Notes: a model not told the origin generated them from the sequence alone. A stretch of 64,000 nucleotides of DNA from Algoriphagus sp. CAU 1675 (GCF_029222925.1 NZ_JARHUI010000001.1:248986-312985); one strand, 5' to 3'. Numbered from the stretch's first letter, positions 1 to 8,445 are shown. Program-made: numbers and translations.

Positions 1-453
1 CATTCCCTGAAAAAACCAAAGAGGAAGCGTAGCTTCCGAAAAAAGCAAGAGAACGGAATAGACCAAAATGATTTGGTATTCACTGAAAAGATCCAGCCCA
101 AATACACCTACAAATATCAGGAGGCTACCTAATGTGGCAAGAAGGAGCTTTGCGGAAAAAACATTGGAAACCAGATGGGAGAGGGCGTTTTTGTTTTTCT
201 GGTTGAGGGCAACTTCCCTGGGTGAACTCAAGTTATAGCCAAAGCCTACCAGAATGTTCATCAGCACAATGACCGAAAGTGAAAGATTCACCAGACCAAA
301 CTGATCCAAACCTATTCCCTGAATCAGCAAAGGCATGGTAATAATGGAAATCAGCACATTGGATGACTGAATAACCGAAAGGAACAGAAAGTTCTGAATG
401 GACTTGTTCCGGATAAAACTACTAAGGGGAAGTATGGATAATTTTTCAAACAT
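1..453 (-). CDS. Polysaccharide flippase (Wzx-like), N-terminal part
   Basis: This is a partial gene: it starts at 453 and its C-terminal part lies beyond the left edge of the window. The 151 visible residues begin MFEKLSILPLSSFIRNKSIQ and are very hydrophobic, with about four membrane segments (near residues 21-43, 55-75, 100-120 and 127-147). The pattern and the motif around 'LIQGIGLDQFGLVNLSLS' fit the Wzx/MVF polysaccharide flippases, which move lipid-linked repeat units across the inner membrane. It follows the Wzz-like gene by 13 bases on the same strand, so it is probably the third gene of one export operon. The family call rests on the N-terminus and the context; substrate is unknown. 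Confidence 0.8.
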   Translation of the reverse strand, partial: MFEKLSILPLSSFIRNKSIQNFLFLSVIQSSNVLISIITMPLLIQGIGLDQFGLVNLSLSVIVLMNILVGFGYNLSSPREVALNQKNKNALSHLVSNVFSAKLLLATLGSLLIFVGVFGLDLFSEYQIILVYSVLLLFSEATLPLWFFQGM

Positions 454-466
454 GGCAGCTTAGTCT

Positions 467-1534
467 TTAGGATTCCTGCACATGTTTTTGATACAATCGT
501 TGAAAATAAAGGGAGAAGAAGGTCAATAAACCTATAAGAATAGCTCCCAAGACCATTCCTTTGACCAGTCGGATTTCGGTTCGCCTGAGTGGATACCTCG
601 GGGAATCGATGATCTGGATCAGAGGGGAATTGTTACGATGGTTTACCCTAGCGATTTCCAGGTTTTTGACGATTTCCTGGTACACCGAGCCACTGGCCTG
701 TACATCGATTTGTTTTTTACGGGTATCTACTGTTGCGGATGAAAGCAAGGGGTTGGCATAGGGAACAGCATCCGTTGCGCTGGCGTATTCTGCCAGGTTT
801 TCATCCAAAATAGCCCGTACACTATCTGCCTGACTTTGAAGGATGGCAAGATTCTCTCCTGTTTTCTTGGTTTTGGTCTCATGGTAAAAAGAATTGACCT
901 TGTCGACCAAACGTTCATTGAACACCTTGGCAAAAGCTTCATCCTTTGAAGAAATGCTGACCATAATAATGCTCATTTTCCGGTCAGGCTTGGAAACACC
1001 TAGCTGATTTTCACGGATAAGCTTAGATACTTCTTTTAGAACGGAATCTTGGGCTACCGGAAAATTTTCTCTTGGAAGGGAAAAATCCATGGAGGTGATG
1101 TCAACCTTTGACGCCCATTTTCTGTCCAGCTTTTCAAATTCCACAAACCGGTCAATCAACAATTGGCTGTCATTGAAAGGACTCAGGAGAGTCTCTCCCA
1201 ACATGCGGTCAGAGCGGTACAGTTCCATGATATTGTCTCCTTGAAACAGCCCACTGGTACTGCCCAAAGAGCCCAGGTTAACTCCCACCAGAGAGGCAAG
1301 GCCGGCCATTTGGTTCATACCTCCCTGATCTCCTTCTTCCAATACAAAAGAGGTTTCAGCATGGAAAACCGGTTTCTTCAATACCGAAACCAAGGCTCCC
1401 AGTACCAAACCTATTGCTCCTGCTATTGCCAGCACTTTCCATTTGGAAAGGAAGTAGGAAAGCCATTCAGAAAGGTTGTGAAGGACTTCTTTGAGGGTAA
1501 ACTGATCGTTTGAAAAATGTTTACTTTCTGCCAT
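467..1534 (-). CDS. Wzz/chain-length determinant family protein
   Basis: A 355-residue inner-membrane protein with the layout of Wzz/polysaccharide co-polymerases: a cytoplasmic N-terminus, a first membrane helix near residues 33-53, a long periplasmic part with coiled-coil character (around 'NLAILQSQADSVRAILDENLAEYA'), a conserved-looking proline region ('IIDSPRYPLRRTEIRLVKG') and a second helix near 323-345. Such proteins set the length of the exported polysaccharide and couple synthesis to export. Its ATG overlaps the TAA stop of the upstream SLBB gene by one base (TAATG), so the two are translationally coupled. There is no C-terminal tyrosine-kinase domain, so this is the kinase-free type. 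Confidence 0.9.
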   Translation of the reverse strand: MAESKHFSNDQFTLKEVLHNLSEWLSYFLSKWKVLAIAGAIGLVLGALVSVLKKPVFHAETSFVLEEGDQGGMNQMAGLASLVGVNLGSLGSTSGLFQGDNIMELYRSDRMLGETLLSPFNDSQLLIDRFVEFEKLDRKWASKVDITSMDFSLPRENFPVAQDSVLKEVSKLIRENQLGVSKPDRKMSIIMVSISSKDEAFAKVFNERLVDKVNSFYHETKTKKTGENLAILQSQADSVRAILDENLAEYASATDAVPYANPLLSSATVDTRKKQIDVQASGSVYQEIVKNLEIARVNHRNNSPLIQIIDSPRYPLRRTEIRLVKGMVLGAILIGLLTFFSLYFQRLYQKHVQES

Positions 1535-4119
1535 TACATGTTGATTTGGGAAAGTACCAAGACTAAGGTGGCCAACCCTGTGCTGACTCCGACTATATCT
1601 CCGAATCGGATCGGAGCTTTGATTCCTTTGGTAGGAACAATTACTTCAGCGCCGGCTTCAACCGGAGGGAAACTGTTGATTCCCAAAAATCCCTTGGTTC
1701 GTTTGACTGCACCATTGGCATAGACCACATAGGTTTGCTTTCGGTTTGCTCTACGCTCAAAACCACCGGCTCCGTTGATATAGTGTTTGAGGCTTTTGCC
1801 ACTTTCGTGTCGGAGTGTAGTAGGATAGACCACATCGCCCCTCATTCTCACAGTTTGGAGAAGCTTGGGTACAGAGAGGATATCCCCTTCTTCCAATAAA
1901 AGATCGTTCTCCGAACCTGGGTTAGCCAAAATCTCTTCCAAGTTAATGGCGACTGCTTCCGATTCCTTGATTTTCACGGCAAAGCCCGGAGTTTCTTCGG
2001 CTATTTGATCCAGAGATTCTTTTTTGGCTTGGGTGACTACCGTATCGTCTTTGACTGTTTGTTCTTTGGGAAGTTGCTTCAGCAATCGCTCAAGCAGTCT
2101 TTCCTGTGCTTCCGAACCATTGGGGTCGTCAATCAGGATTTGCTGAAGTGACTCTAGATTTCTTTGCCTTCTGATCTGCTCTGATTCAGTATTGAAAAAC
2201 TCGGTCCTGCGAATTAGTGTGGCTCCTTTTGCGTAGGCAAACTGGTTTAGTCCTCCGGCTCTTTTGATCAGATCCGAGATTCGCTCTCCGGTACTTTGGA
2301 TGGCAAAAATACCCGGTGAATTAACCTGGCCTTCCACCGATACCAGCTTTTGCATGGTGAAATTGGCTCGTTTTCTTACGATCACCTGATCAAATGGCAT
2401 CAGGGGCGGTGACTGGGAATTGATGGACAAATCAATATTTACCTGAGTGGTAATGATGTCTGACAGGGTACCGAGGTCTGAATCGTCCAATCTTCTGGCA
2501 ATTTCTATATCCTTGGGGTTGGCAGATTCCTGTAGACCTCCGGCAAGAATGATCAGTTCCTCGATTTTCATGGACTCGGAATACGGATAGGTGCCGGGTC
2601 TTTTTACCTCGCCCAAAATCTGTACATATCGCTCATTTTGGATATCGTAAATTCCCGAAATTCGTACTACATCGTCCCTTTGGAGTGGAGTGTCCTTTGC
2701 CGTTCCCGAAAGGATATCCCTAAGGTTTACTTCCAGCATTTCCGTACTCAAATCCTCCTTGGTTCGAAGAATACTCGCTCTCTCCTGATAAGCATCCCCT
2801 CTAAGGCCTTCTGCTTTTTTTACCAATTGGGAAAGCGTCATCCCTTCTGTCCAAGCATAGATTCCCTCTCGGTAAACGGCTCCTTTGATCTGTACCCGGT
2901 TGGAATATCGGTCCAAGATCCGCCCAACAGTGATCAAGTCTCCCCCTTTGAGGATAAACATACCAAATTGGTTTTGGTATACATCAGAAACGGAACGCTG
3001 ATTGCCGGTAATTCTGGATATGGCTATTCTGTCTTTGAAGGCAAAATCTGTAAAGCCCCCTGCATATTCCAATAAATCTGCAAAGGTGTCTTCCTCCTTG
3101 ATTTCAAAGTTCATTGCCCTTTTGATTTCACCGTTGATTTTGACTCTGGAAAGAAAGGGAGGAACCAAAATCACATCTTGGTCCTGAAGCTGTATGTCCA
3201 GATTTGCGGTTCCTTTTACCAAAAGATCATAAACATCGATCTCCGCGATAGGTTTGTTGTTTCTTACCAGCCTTATGGCCCTCATGGTTCCGTTTTCATT
3301 GGGTCCGCCGGCGGCGTAAAGCGCATTGAATACTGTTGAAAAAGCACTTAGCGTAAAGGTTCCCGGAAGCCTAACTTCCCCTAAAATGTGAACCTTGATG
3401 GACCGTATATTACCTAAGGTCACTTGTAGGAAGGTCGATGGACTCGAACCAGTCATGCCGGTGTAATATTGGGAAAACCTGTTTTTAAGTATTGCGGAGG
3501 TTTCGGAAATGGTTTTTCCCGAAACTGAGACTGGCCCGATATTGTCCAGCAAAACAAATCCGTCAGGGGAAACGGTTGCTTCGTAGTACTTTTCGGACTG
3601 CCCGTAGATATCCACAAAGATCACATCACCAGGACCCAAAATATAGCTTTTTGGAGTGGCTTGGTTTAGGCTGGGCTCAAAGCTCAGTCTTCTTTTCTTT
3701 TGATAGAAAAGGGAGGTTCCGAAGATTTCTTCCTCAGATTCAACTTCCTCCAATTCCTCTTGGGGTTCATAGACACCTTGAAGGATCTCACTAAGGTCAA
3801 CTTGGTTTCTTAGACCACGAGTAGAGGAAGTTCTTCCGCTGGCACCCCCACCTCCGGAATACATGCTGTTGATCCTCATTTGGAGTTTTTCAACCTCCAC
3901 AGAAGGCATGCCTCTTAATTGGGCCATCTGCAGGAAGTCCGAAATTCCCAAGCCTGCTTCGTTGGCCCGCTTGATGAGTTCCTCGATTTGATCATCGCTC
4001 AGATCATCTACCTTGATGGTAGACATGTCAAAAGTTTGTTGAGCTTGGGCCTGAGGTATTGCAGCCATTAAAAAGGCAAGCAGAGCAAAAAAGTACCAGA
4101 AATTTTTCTTTAAAATCAT
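1534..4119 (-). CDS. SLBB-domain polysaccharide export outer-membrane protein
   Basis: An 861-residue exported protein with a signal peptide (MILKKNFWYFFALLAFLMAA..., cleavage likely after AQAQ). After a low-complexity region comes a poly-export domain (about residues 150-240, 'YILGPGDVIFVDIYGQSEKYYEATVSPDG') and then several SLBB beta-grasp repeats, seen as recurring segments such as 'VKINGEIKRAMNFEIKEEDT', 'VQIKGAVYREGIYAWTEGMT', 'VQILGEVKRPGTYPYSESMK' and 'VSVEGQVNSPGIFAIQSTGE'. Wza-type proteins of this kind form the outer-membrane exit channel for capsule or exopolysaccharide. It is longer than E. coli Wza because of the extra SLBB repeats, as is common in Bacteroidota. First gene of the visible export operon (Wza-like, Wzz-like, Wzx-like). 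Confidence 0.92.
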   Translation of the reverse strand: MILKKNFWYFFALLAFLMAAIPQAQAQQTFDMSTIKVDDLSDDQIEELIKRANEAGLGISDFLQMAQLRGMPSVEVEKLQMRINSMYSGGGGASGRTSSTRGLRNQVDLSEILQGVYEPQEELEEVESEEEIFGTSLFYQKKRRLSFEPSLNQATPKSYILGPGDVIFVDIYGQSEKYYEATVSPDGFVLLDNIGPVSVSGKTISETSAILKNRFSQYYTGMTGSSPSTFLQVTLGNIRSIKVHILGEVRLPGTFTLSAFSTVFNALYAAGGPNENGTMRAIRLVRNNKPIAEIDVYDLLVKGTANLDIQLQDQDVILVPPFLSRVKINGEIKRAMNFEIKEEDTFADLLEYAGGFTDFAFKDRIAISRITGNQRSVSDVYQNQFGMFILKGGDLITVGRILDRYSNRVQIKGAVYREGIYAWTEGMTLSQLVKKAEGLRGDAYQERASILRTKEDLSTEMLEVNLRDILSGTAKDTPLQRDDVVRISGIYDIQNERYVQILGEVKRPGTYPYSESMKIEELIILAGGLQESANPKDIEIARRLDDSDLGTLSDIITTQVNIDLSINSQSPPLMPFDQVIVRKRANFTMQKLVSVEGQVNSPGIFAIQSTGERISDLIKRAGGLNQFAYAKGATLIRRTEFFNTESEQIRRQRNLESLQQILIDDPNGSEAQERLLERLLKQLPKEQTVKDDTVVTQAKKESLDQIAEETPGFAVKIKESEAVAINLEEILANPGSENDLLLEEGDILSVPKLLQTVRMRGDVVYPTTLRHESGKSLKHYINGAGGFERRANRKQTYVVYANGAVKRTKGFLGINSFPPVEAGAEVIVPTKGIKAPIRFGDIVGVSTGLATLVLVLSQINM

Positions 4120-4239
4120 GCTTTAGGTGTGATCTCGGGTGATTACCAAACGAATATGTGGATTAAAAGTCCGTCAATTTCTCATTTTTCCCAAAAATAG
4201 TTCCAAAAAACCTTCTTTCCTCAGGCTTTTAGTGCACAG

Positions 4240-5244
4240 TTATTCAGTGCAATTTTTACAAATCTCAATTTGGGAGCGGTCCTGCAGCAACTGACCCCTG
4301 AATTTCTGATATTCATCCGAGTTCCAGACCTCAATTGGTTTTTGATGGTTCAAATTCCCTAGAACATGGTGGGCGTCCTTATCAAAGCAGCAAGGAACGA
4401 CCAGTCCATCCCAAGTGACCACAGCACCTTGCCACATTCTCCAGCATTTGTTTTGGATTTTCTTTTTCAGTTTCCATTTCCCTTTTCCATCCGGGATGTA
4501 GCGTGAATAGCCCAAGTCGGAGGGGATCAATTCGGAGCCGTTTTCATATTCATAGATCTGGGTGGTTTTGAGTTGAAGTTCGTCCACACCAATTTCTTGG
4601 GCCCACTTTTTTACCTCCGGGATTTGATCTTCGTTTTGTCCGGTAACCAGAAACTGAAGGATCACCTGCGGAAAGAGTTGCCCGGATTTTTTGCGCTCTG
4701 ATAGCAGCAAGTCAAGTCCTTCCTTCACTTTCTCCAATTTTCCCCCAACCCGATATAACTCATAGACCTCTTGAGTCACTCCATCCATGGAGACGATGAG
4801 TTGCTTGAGTCCACTTTTCAGGATGGAGTCTACCTGTTGCTTATTAAGGTAATGGGCATTGGTGGAGGTGGAGGTGAAAATCCCTTTGGAACTGGCATAG
4901 GCAATCATATCCGTGAACTTGGGATTTAAAAAAGGTTCACCCTGGAAATACAGATGAAGCCAAGTCACATGGGGATGTACCTGATCGATTACTTTTTGGA
5001 AAAATTCAGGCTGTAGCATTCCTGTGGGTCTGGTAAAAGAGCGCAAACCCGAGGGGCATTCCGGACAGCGAAGGTTACAGCTGGTGGTGGGTTCTATGCT
5101 GAGTACAGCGGGCTGGCCCCAGTATATGGGTTTTTGGAGGAGACGGCTGAGATGAAAAGAAAAATACAAGAGCAGGAAATTGCTGAACTTGTAAAAAGTC
5201 ATTGATCTTAAAAGTGCAGCAGCGGTTACCCATTTATTTTTCAC
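4240..5244 (-). CDS. Radical SAM/SPASM domain protein
   Basis: A radical SAM enzyme. The 4Fe-4S cluster motif CxxxCxxC is seen as 'CNLRCPEC' near residue 56 (counted from the GTG start), followed by the TIM-barrel core. The C-terminus carries a SPASM-type cysteine set ('NKCWRMW', 'VVPCCFDKDAHHVLGN', 'CKNC'). I chose the GTG at 5244 (VKNKWVTAAALLRSMTFYKF) because the reading frame upstream, back to 5415, runs through a sequence repeated elsewhere in the window and is unlikely to be coding. Members of this family modify peptides, sugars or cofactors. No precursor-peptide gene is adjacent, and the polysaccharide operon lies downstream, so a role in surface glycan or peptide modification is possible but unproven. 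Confidence 0.85.
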   Translation of the reverse strand: MKNKWVTAAALLRSMTFYKFSNFLLLYFSFHLSRLLQKPIYWGQPAVLSIEPTTSCNLRCPECPSGLRSFTRPTGMLQPEFFQKVIDQVHPHVTWLHLYFQGEPFLNPKFTDMIAYASSKGIFTSTSTNAHYLNKQQVDSILKSGLKQLIVSMDGVTQEVYELYRVGGKLEKVKEGLDLLLSERKKSGQLFPQVILQFLVTGQNEDQIPEVKKWAQEIGVDELQLKTTQIYEYENGSELIPSDLGYSRYIPDGKGKWKLKKKIQNKCWRMWQGAVVTWDGLVVPCCFDKDAHHVLGNLNHQKPIEVWNSDEYQKFRGQLLQDRSQIEICKNCTE

Positions 5245-5270
5245 GGCAGTAAGTACGCAAATGAGCAAAC

Positions 5271-5360
5271 AAGATACAAAGCAAGGAGAAATAGGGACGA
5301 GAATAATCCGGTAATTCCTAAACGTATAGACCCGGAAAGCACTTGTCAAGATGGGATATT
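5271..5360 (+). repeat. Dispersed direct repeat, copy A
   Basis: About 90 bases here match 8351-8445 in the same orientation. The best core is 5299-5323 against 8384-8408, with 24 of 25 bases identical; the flanks match more loosely with small gaps. The copy ends just before a TANNTTTG box at 5362-5369 (TAGGTTTG). Origin unknown: it may be a duplicated promoter region or a small repeat family. Confidence 0.65.
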
Positions 5361-5361
5361 T

Positions 5362-5369
5362 TAGGTTTG
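5362..5369 (+). promoter_or_regulatory. Candidate -7 box TAGGTTTG
   Basis: This is an exact match to the Bacteroidota -7 consensus TANNTTTG on the plus strand. No plus-strand open reading frame follows, but an oriented terminator-like hairpin lies about 50 bases downstream, so it could drive a short RNA. I see no convincing -33 TTTG at the standard spacing, so confidence is low. Confidence 0.35.
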
Positions 5370-5416
5370 GACCTGCAAAGCTTAATTCCCCAATTCGGTG
5401 TAATTGACCATTCAAT

Positions 5417-5455
5417 ATCCCCCAGAATCTTCATTCTTGGGGGATTTTCTTTTTT
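5417..5455 (+). terminator. Rho-independent terminator, plus orientation
   Basis: The arms ATCCCCC (5417-5423) and GGGGGAT (5439-5445) enclose a further partly paired GAAT/ATTC, and a T-rich tract (TTTCTTTTTTT) follows on the plus strand. The T-run overlaps the stop codon of the minus-strand lipoprotein gene. On the minus strand the hairpin is not followed by a T-run, so its orientation is plus, where no protein gene ends. Confidence 0.6.
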
Positions 5456-6498
5456 TAAGGGATAGTAAAGACGGCAATTCCTGGATCACTGTCCGTAGTG
5501 ATACCGTATATTTTTTTGTTTTCTATATCCAGTGCAATGCTACGGAGTGAACGATCCAAAAGATAATGCTCGAGTAGATTCCCATCGAAATCATAAACTC
5601 TTAAAGTTCTCGCTATCTCGGAAGTTTTTTTGATTTCAGGCCCACTGATACCCCCAAAAAGTGCATAAATTCTATCCTTGGTAATCTCAATATCGCGGTA
5701 TTGGTAGGGAATATCTCTTGACCAAATCACAGAAGGACCGCTTTCGTCGTAATGAAGTTCAAAATCGAATACTTCCGGATCCGGGCCATAGATCGTTTTA
5801 AATTCTTTGGTTCTGGCATCAAACAAATCGATTTTGTCATAATAAATAGATGCTATGGCAAACACAGTTTTATCAGAGTTTGAATTGAACCACCCATCAT
5901 TAATCTGAGACAGATTGAAATTATCCAGGTCCGTTCGCTCAGTAAAATTTTCCTGAGACCCATAGCCTTTTTCAAAATCATCATTGAGTCCGAATTCTAT
6001 CAGGCGGTATGGTGAATCGACAAACATCCCCAAAAACGTCGAATCTGTAAGATAGAGGCAGGAATAAGCTTTGAAAAAATTGACAGGCTGCTTGATTTGA
6101 TGCATCGCAAGCTCGGACTGCTCAAACAGAGAAAACTCACTGATCCGCTTCTCTATCGCACTATAAACCCAAAATGTGGAGTCATTGCTTCCAAAGTCAA
6201 AACCTGTTGCATCAGATATTTCCCCAGGGCCAAACCCGTTTTTTCCCTGTGAAAACATATAGATCATATTATCAGCATCAATAACATGAATCAGGGGTAA
6301 TTCTGGAGAAACACGGGGACTTTCAGAAACCACCAGTTTCCCTTTTTTGTAACGGACTTTCTCAGGATTTATAAGTTCTTTAAAGTATACTTTCTTTGAC
6401 TCGAGTTGGGTTATTTCTTTCTCCAGCTTTTTTTCTGAGCATCCAAAAGCAAGTATTAGTGGAATTTGAAGAAATGGTAAAAGTAATTTGATTTTCAT
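5455..6498 (-). CDS. 6-bladed beta-propeller lipoprotein
   Basis: A 347-residue protein with a lipoprotein signal: MKIKLLLPFLQIPLILAFGC, with the lipobox LAFGC. The ATG at 6498 is preferred to the one at 6540 because it puts the signal peptide at the N-terminus and leaves an inverted repeat (6518-6541) outside the gene. The body has repeated beta-strand segments ('VIDADNMIYMFSQGKNGFGPGEI', 'DNKKIYGITTDSDPGIAVF'-like) resembling the TolB-like/BF3164 six-bladed propeller lipoproteins of Bacteroidota. It probably faces the periplasm or cell surface; ligand unknown. In this phylum such propellers are often found next to very small exported proteins, and one lies immediately upstream here (6555-6743). 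Confidence 0.8.
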   Translation of the reverse strand: MKIKLLLPFLQIPLILAFGCSEKKLEKEITQLESKKVYFKELINPEKVRYKKGKLVVSESPRVSPELPLIHVIDADNMIYMFSQGKNGFGPGEISDATGFDFGSNDSTFWVYSAIEKRISEFSLFEQSELAMHQIKQPVNFFKAYSCLYLTDSTFLGMFVDSPYRLIEFGLNDDFEKGYGSQENFTERTDLDNFNLSQINDGWFNSNSDKTVFAIASIYYDKIDLFDARTKEFKTIYGPDPEVFDFELHYDESGPSVIWSRDIPYQYRDIEITKDRIYALFGGISGPEIKKTSEIARTLRVYDFDGNLLEHYLLDRSLRSIALDIENKKIYGITTDSDPGIAVFTIP

Positions 6499-6517
6499 GT
6501 ACTGGATGAAAGTTAAA

Positions 6518-6541
6518 ATTGCGCACGATTTCGTGCGCAAT
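6518..6541. promoter_or_regulatory. Perfect inverted repeat between peptide and lipoprotein genes
   Basis: Two 11-base arms (ATTGCGCACGA at 6518-6528 and TCGTGCGCAAT at 6531-6541) flank a 2-base centre. The repeat lies between the stop of the small peptide gene and the start of the lipoprotein gene, both on the minus strand. With so short a loop it reads better as an operator or mRNA-processing hairpin than as a standard terminator, and there is no T-run after it. Confidence 0.55.
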
Positions 6542-6554
6542 CAAGGAAAAGGAT

Positions 6555-6743
6555 TTACTCTAAGATTGGACCACATGGACGAGTCCCCAGTCGATCTTTT
6601 GGATAATAAGTCCCATATCGATCAAAACATCCTGTTGATTCATCTTGACAGCAATCCGCGGCAACAGATGCAAATGTTACCGACATTGCACCCACAAAAG
6701 CCAACAAAAACAAGGGCTTGGCTAAAATTCTCAGTTTTTTCAT
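6555..6743 (-). CDS. Small secreted Cys-rich peptide
   Basis: A 62-residue product. It has a clear signal peptide (MKKLRILAKPLFLLAFVGAM, then SVTFASVAA, cleavage probably after AxA) and a mature part of about 33 residues that contains four cysteines (CC, C, C) plus 'CFDRYGTYYPKD'. It sits 56 bases upstream of the beta-propeller lipoprotein on the same strand. Small exported peptides beside six-bladed propellers are a recurrent Bacteroidota arrangement (NVEALA-type proteins are the named example). This one shares the layout, but I cannot confirm that family. Function unknown; the cysteines suggest a disulfide-stabilised peptide. Confidence 0.65.
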   Translation of the reverse strand: MKKLRILAKPLFLLAFVGAMSVTFASVAADCCQDESTGCFDRYGTYYPKDRLGTRPCGPILE

Positions 6744-6834
6744 AAATAATTAAGTTAAAAGATTAAGTAGTTCAATATTAAAAAAAAAAATTATTTACCC
6801 AAACTTTAGTTAAAAAAATTATTTTTTAATATGA

Positions 6835-7755
6835 TTATCCGCAATCATACCAGTATGGATAAATTGAAGCAATGATGAGTCTGTCAAAGAGTTTTTGACC
6901 GAAGTATCTTCGGTTGAGTTTGTAACAAAACTCGTCCAGGTAGTTCTGCATCATTCTTTCGCTGATCATATGGTAGGTGTGCAGGTGTTTCTTTAAGTTG
7001 CTGATGGCAATGTGAACCCATTTGAGATTAAACTTGCCCTTGTCTGTTCCAGAGATTTCTCTGACATGGACATCAATACAATCACTCAGATCTGAGAAGG
7101 TGGTACTCTTATCTGTTTGAAGCACCGAGTCTGAATCAATGTATTCTTTGATTAAATTCTGCGCTGTTTTTGCCTCCAAGTTCTTTATCTTCTTCATTTT
7201 AAAGTATTTGCAACTCTTGTCGACTTTGCCCGACTCAGGATCTTCCAAGGGCGTGGATTCAGCCATCACAGCCACTTTGGACTGTTTTTGACTACCTCTT
7301 CCTCGCTTGAGTTGGCTTCGGACTTTGGCCTTGGTAGCTTTTCCAACGAAAGCCTCATCGTATTCCGCCATGTCCTCAAGTCGGTAGCGTTCATCTCGTT
7401 GTCCCATCACCACGCGGAGCTTGTGATACATCCTGAAAACCGGTTCATAGCGTTTCATACCCAGTTGTCGCTGGAGTTCGGCCGCACTGAATCCTTTCTT
7501 GGTGGCTGTGATGAAAGTAATAGCCATCATCCAAGTCCTGATTGGCAAATTACTGCTCTGCATAACTGTACCGCTCTTGATACTGGTTCTGAATCCACAG
7601 GAAGCACACTGGAAGGAAAGCTTGTTTTCAAGCCAATAATGCTTGATTCCAGCACACTTCTTACAGACGATCCCCTGCTGGATCCTTTGTTCTTTGATGA
7701 ATTCAATACAGGAGGATTCGTCTGGAAACCGATTAATGAAATTGATAATATTCAT
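6835..7755 (-). CDS. IS1595-family (ISXO2-like) transposase
   Basis: A 306-residue DDE-type transposase that looks intact. The N-terminal zinc ribbon has 'CKKC' and 'CASC' near residues 33-57. The catalytic part shows 'EYDEAFVG', 'LQTDKSTTFSDL' and the typical C-terminal block 'WVHIAISNLKKHLHTYHMIS' followed by 'YLDEFCYKLNRRY', which is the hallmark of the IS1595/ISXO2 group. The ATG at 7755 is taken as the start; a TTG two codons upstream is possible. The surrounding bases are A+T-rich, and I could not identify terminal inverted repeats or target duplications, so the limits of the element are not given. It marks a site of past transposition next to the peptide/propeller pair. Confidence 0.9.
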   Translation of the reverse strand: MNIINFINRFPDESSCIEFIKEQRIQQGIVCKKCAGIKHYWLENKLSFQCASCGFRTSIKSGTVMQSSNLPIRTWMMAITFITATKKGFSAAELQRQLGMKRYEPVFRMYHKLRVVMGQRDERYRLEDMAEYDEAFVGKATKAKVRSQLKRGRGSQKQSKVAVMAESTPLEDPESGKVDKSCKYFKMKKIKNLEAKTAQNLIKEYIDSDSVLQTDKSTTFSDLSDCIDVHVREISGTDKGKFNLKWVHIAISNLKKHLHTYHMISERMMQNYLDEFCYKLNRRYFGQKLFDRLIIASIYPYWYDCG

Positions 7756-7977
7756 GGTCAAAACCGTTTATTTTGACCTAATTTATAATGAGTTAAACCC
7801 TCAATAAAACTATTGTCACCAACTGTCAATAAAAACTTATTTGGTTAATGGTGACTTTACGGATATACATATTTTTTAAATACCCTGCTGTAGTTTCCTG
7901 ATATCCTCAGACTAGTAGAGCTGGTGCTCTCCACTTGCGTGTAATATATGATTGATTATTAAAAAAGGCGTTTGCCT

Positions 7978-8001
7978 GAGCGTAGTCTCCAGACTACGCT
8001 C
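7978..8001. repeat. Perfect inverted repeat, 11-base arms
   Basis: GAGCGTAGTCT and its exact reverse complement AGACTACGCTC are separated by only two bases. It is not followed by a T-run on either strand. It could be a cruciform-forming repeat or the end of a small element; function unknown. Confidence 0.6.
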
Positions 8002-8350
8002 GACTATTTAAGGGAATTTGTAATTCCCAACCTAGTACCTCCAACCCATCCTCTTCTTTTATCCGTCCTCCGTCATTTTGTTGGCCTATTTCCACCATGA
8101 CCCTGCCCTGTAGAGGATGGCTTTTTGATTCTTTATACCATGGGTCTTCCCCCATGGTTGCCATATATCGCCTCTCTAGGGCTGTATATTAAAAAAATCT
8201 AATTGAATAAAATTAGTGGTTTGGAAATGGGTTTGTTACCAGCAAGAATGATGAATTGAGTTACTAGGCTGTGAGTTATGGGTGGACCCTACTATTGGTT
8301 TGCCAGCAAGATGGAGACGACAAGTCAGATTGGAAATCCTGCAATGATTG

Positions 8351-8445
8351 GATACAAAACACAAAGCAAGGGAATAAAATGAGGAGAATAATCCAGTAAT
8401 TCCTAAACTCACTGACCTTGAAAGAGGTTACCAAGATGGAACATT
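8351..8445 (+). repeat. Dispersed direct repeat, copy B (upstream of uvrA)
   Basis: Second copy of the repeat at 5271-5360, same orientation, about 3.1 kb apart. The core 8384-8408 differs from 5299-5323 at one base. This copy ends shortly before the uvrA -7 box at 8471, just as copy A ends before a TANNTTTG box, which suggests a duplicated promoter region. Confidence 0.65.

Noticed and set aside
3420..3450. tRNA-like T-loop bases (GACTCGAACC)
   Set aside because: They lie within the SLBB protein's coding sequence and no cloverleaf can be formed around them.
5245..5415. N-terminal extension of the radical SAM protein to 5415
   Set aside because: The extra 57 codons run through the dispersed repeat and a plus-strand promoter-like box, and the GTG at 5244 gives a normal N-terminus.
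6745..7860. Terminal inverted repeats of the IS1595-type element
   Set aside because: I compared the A/T-rich flanks on both sides and found no convincing inverted repeats or target duplication, so only the transposase gene is annotated.
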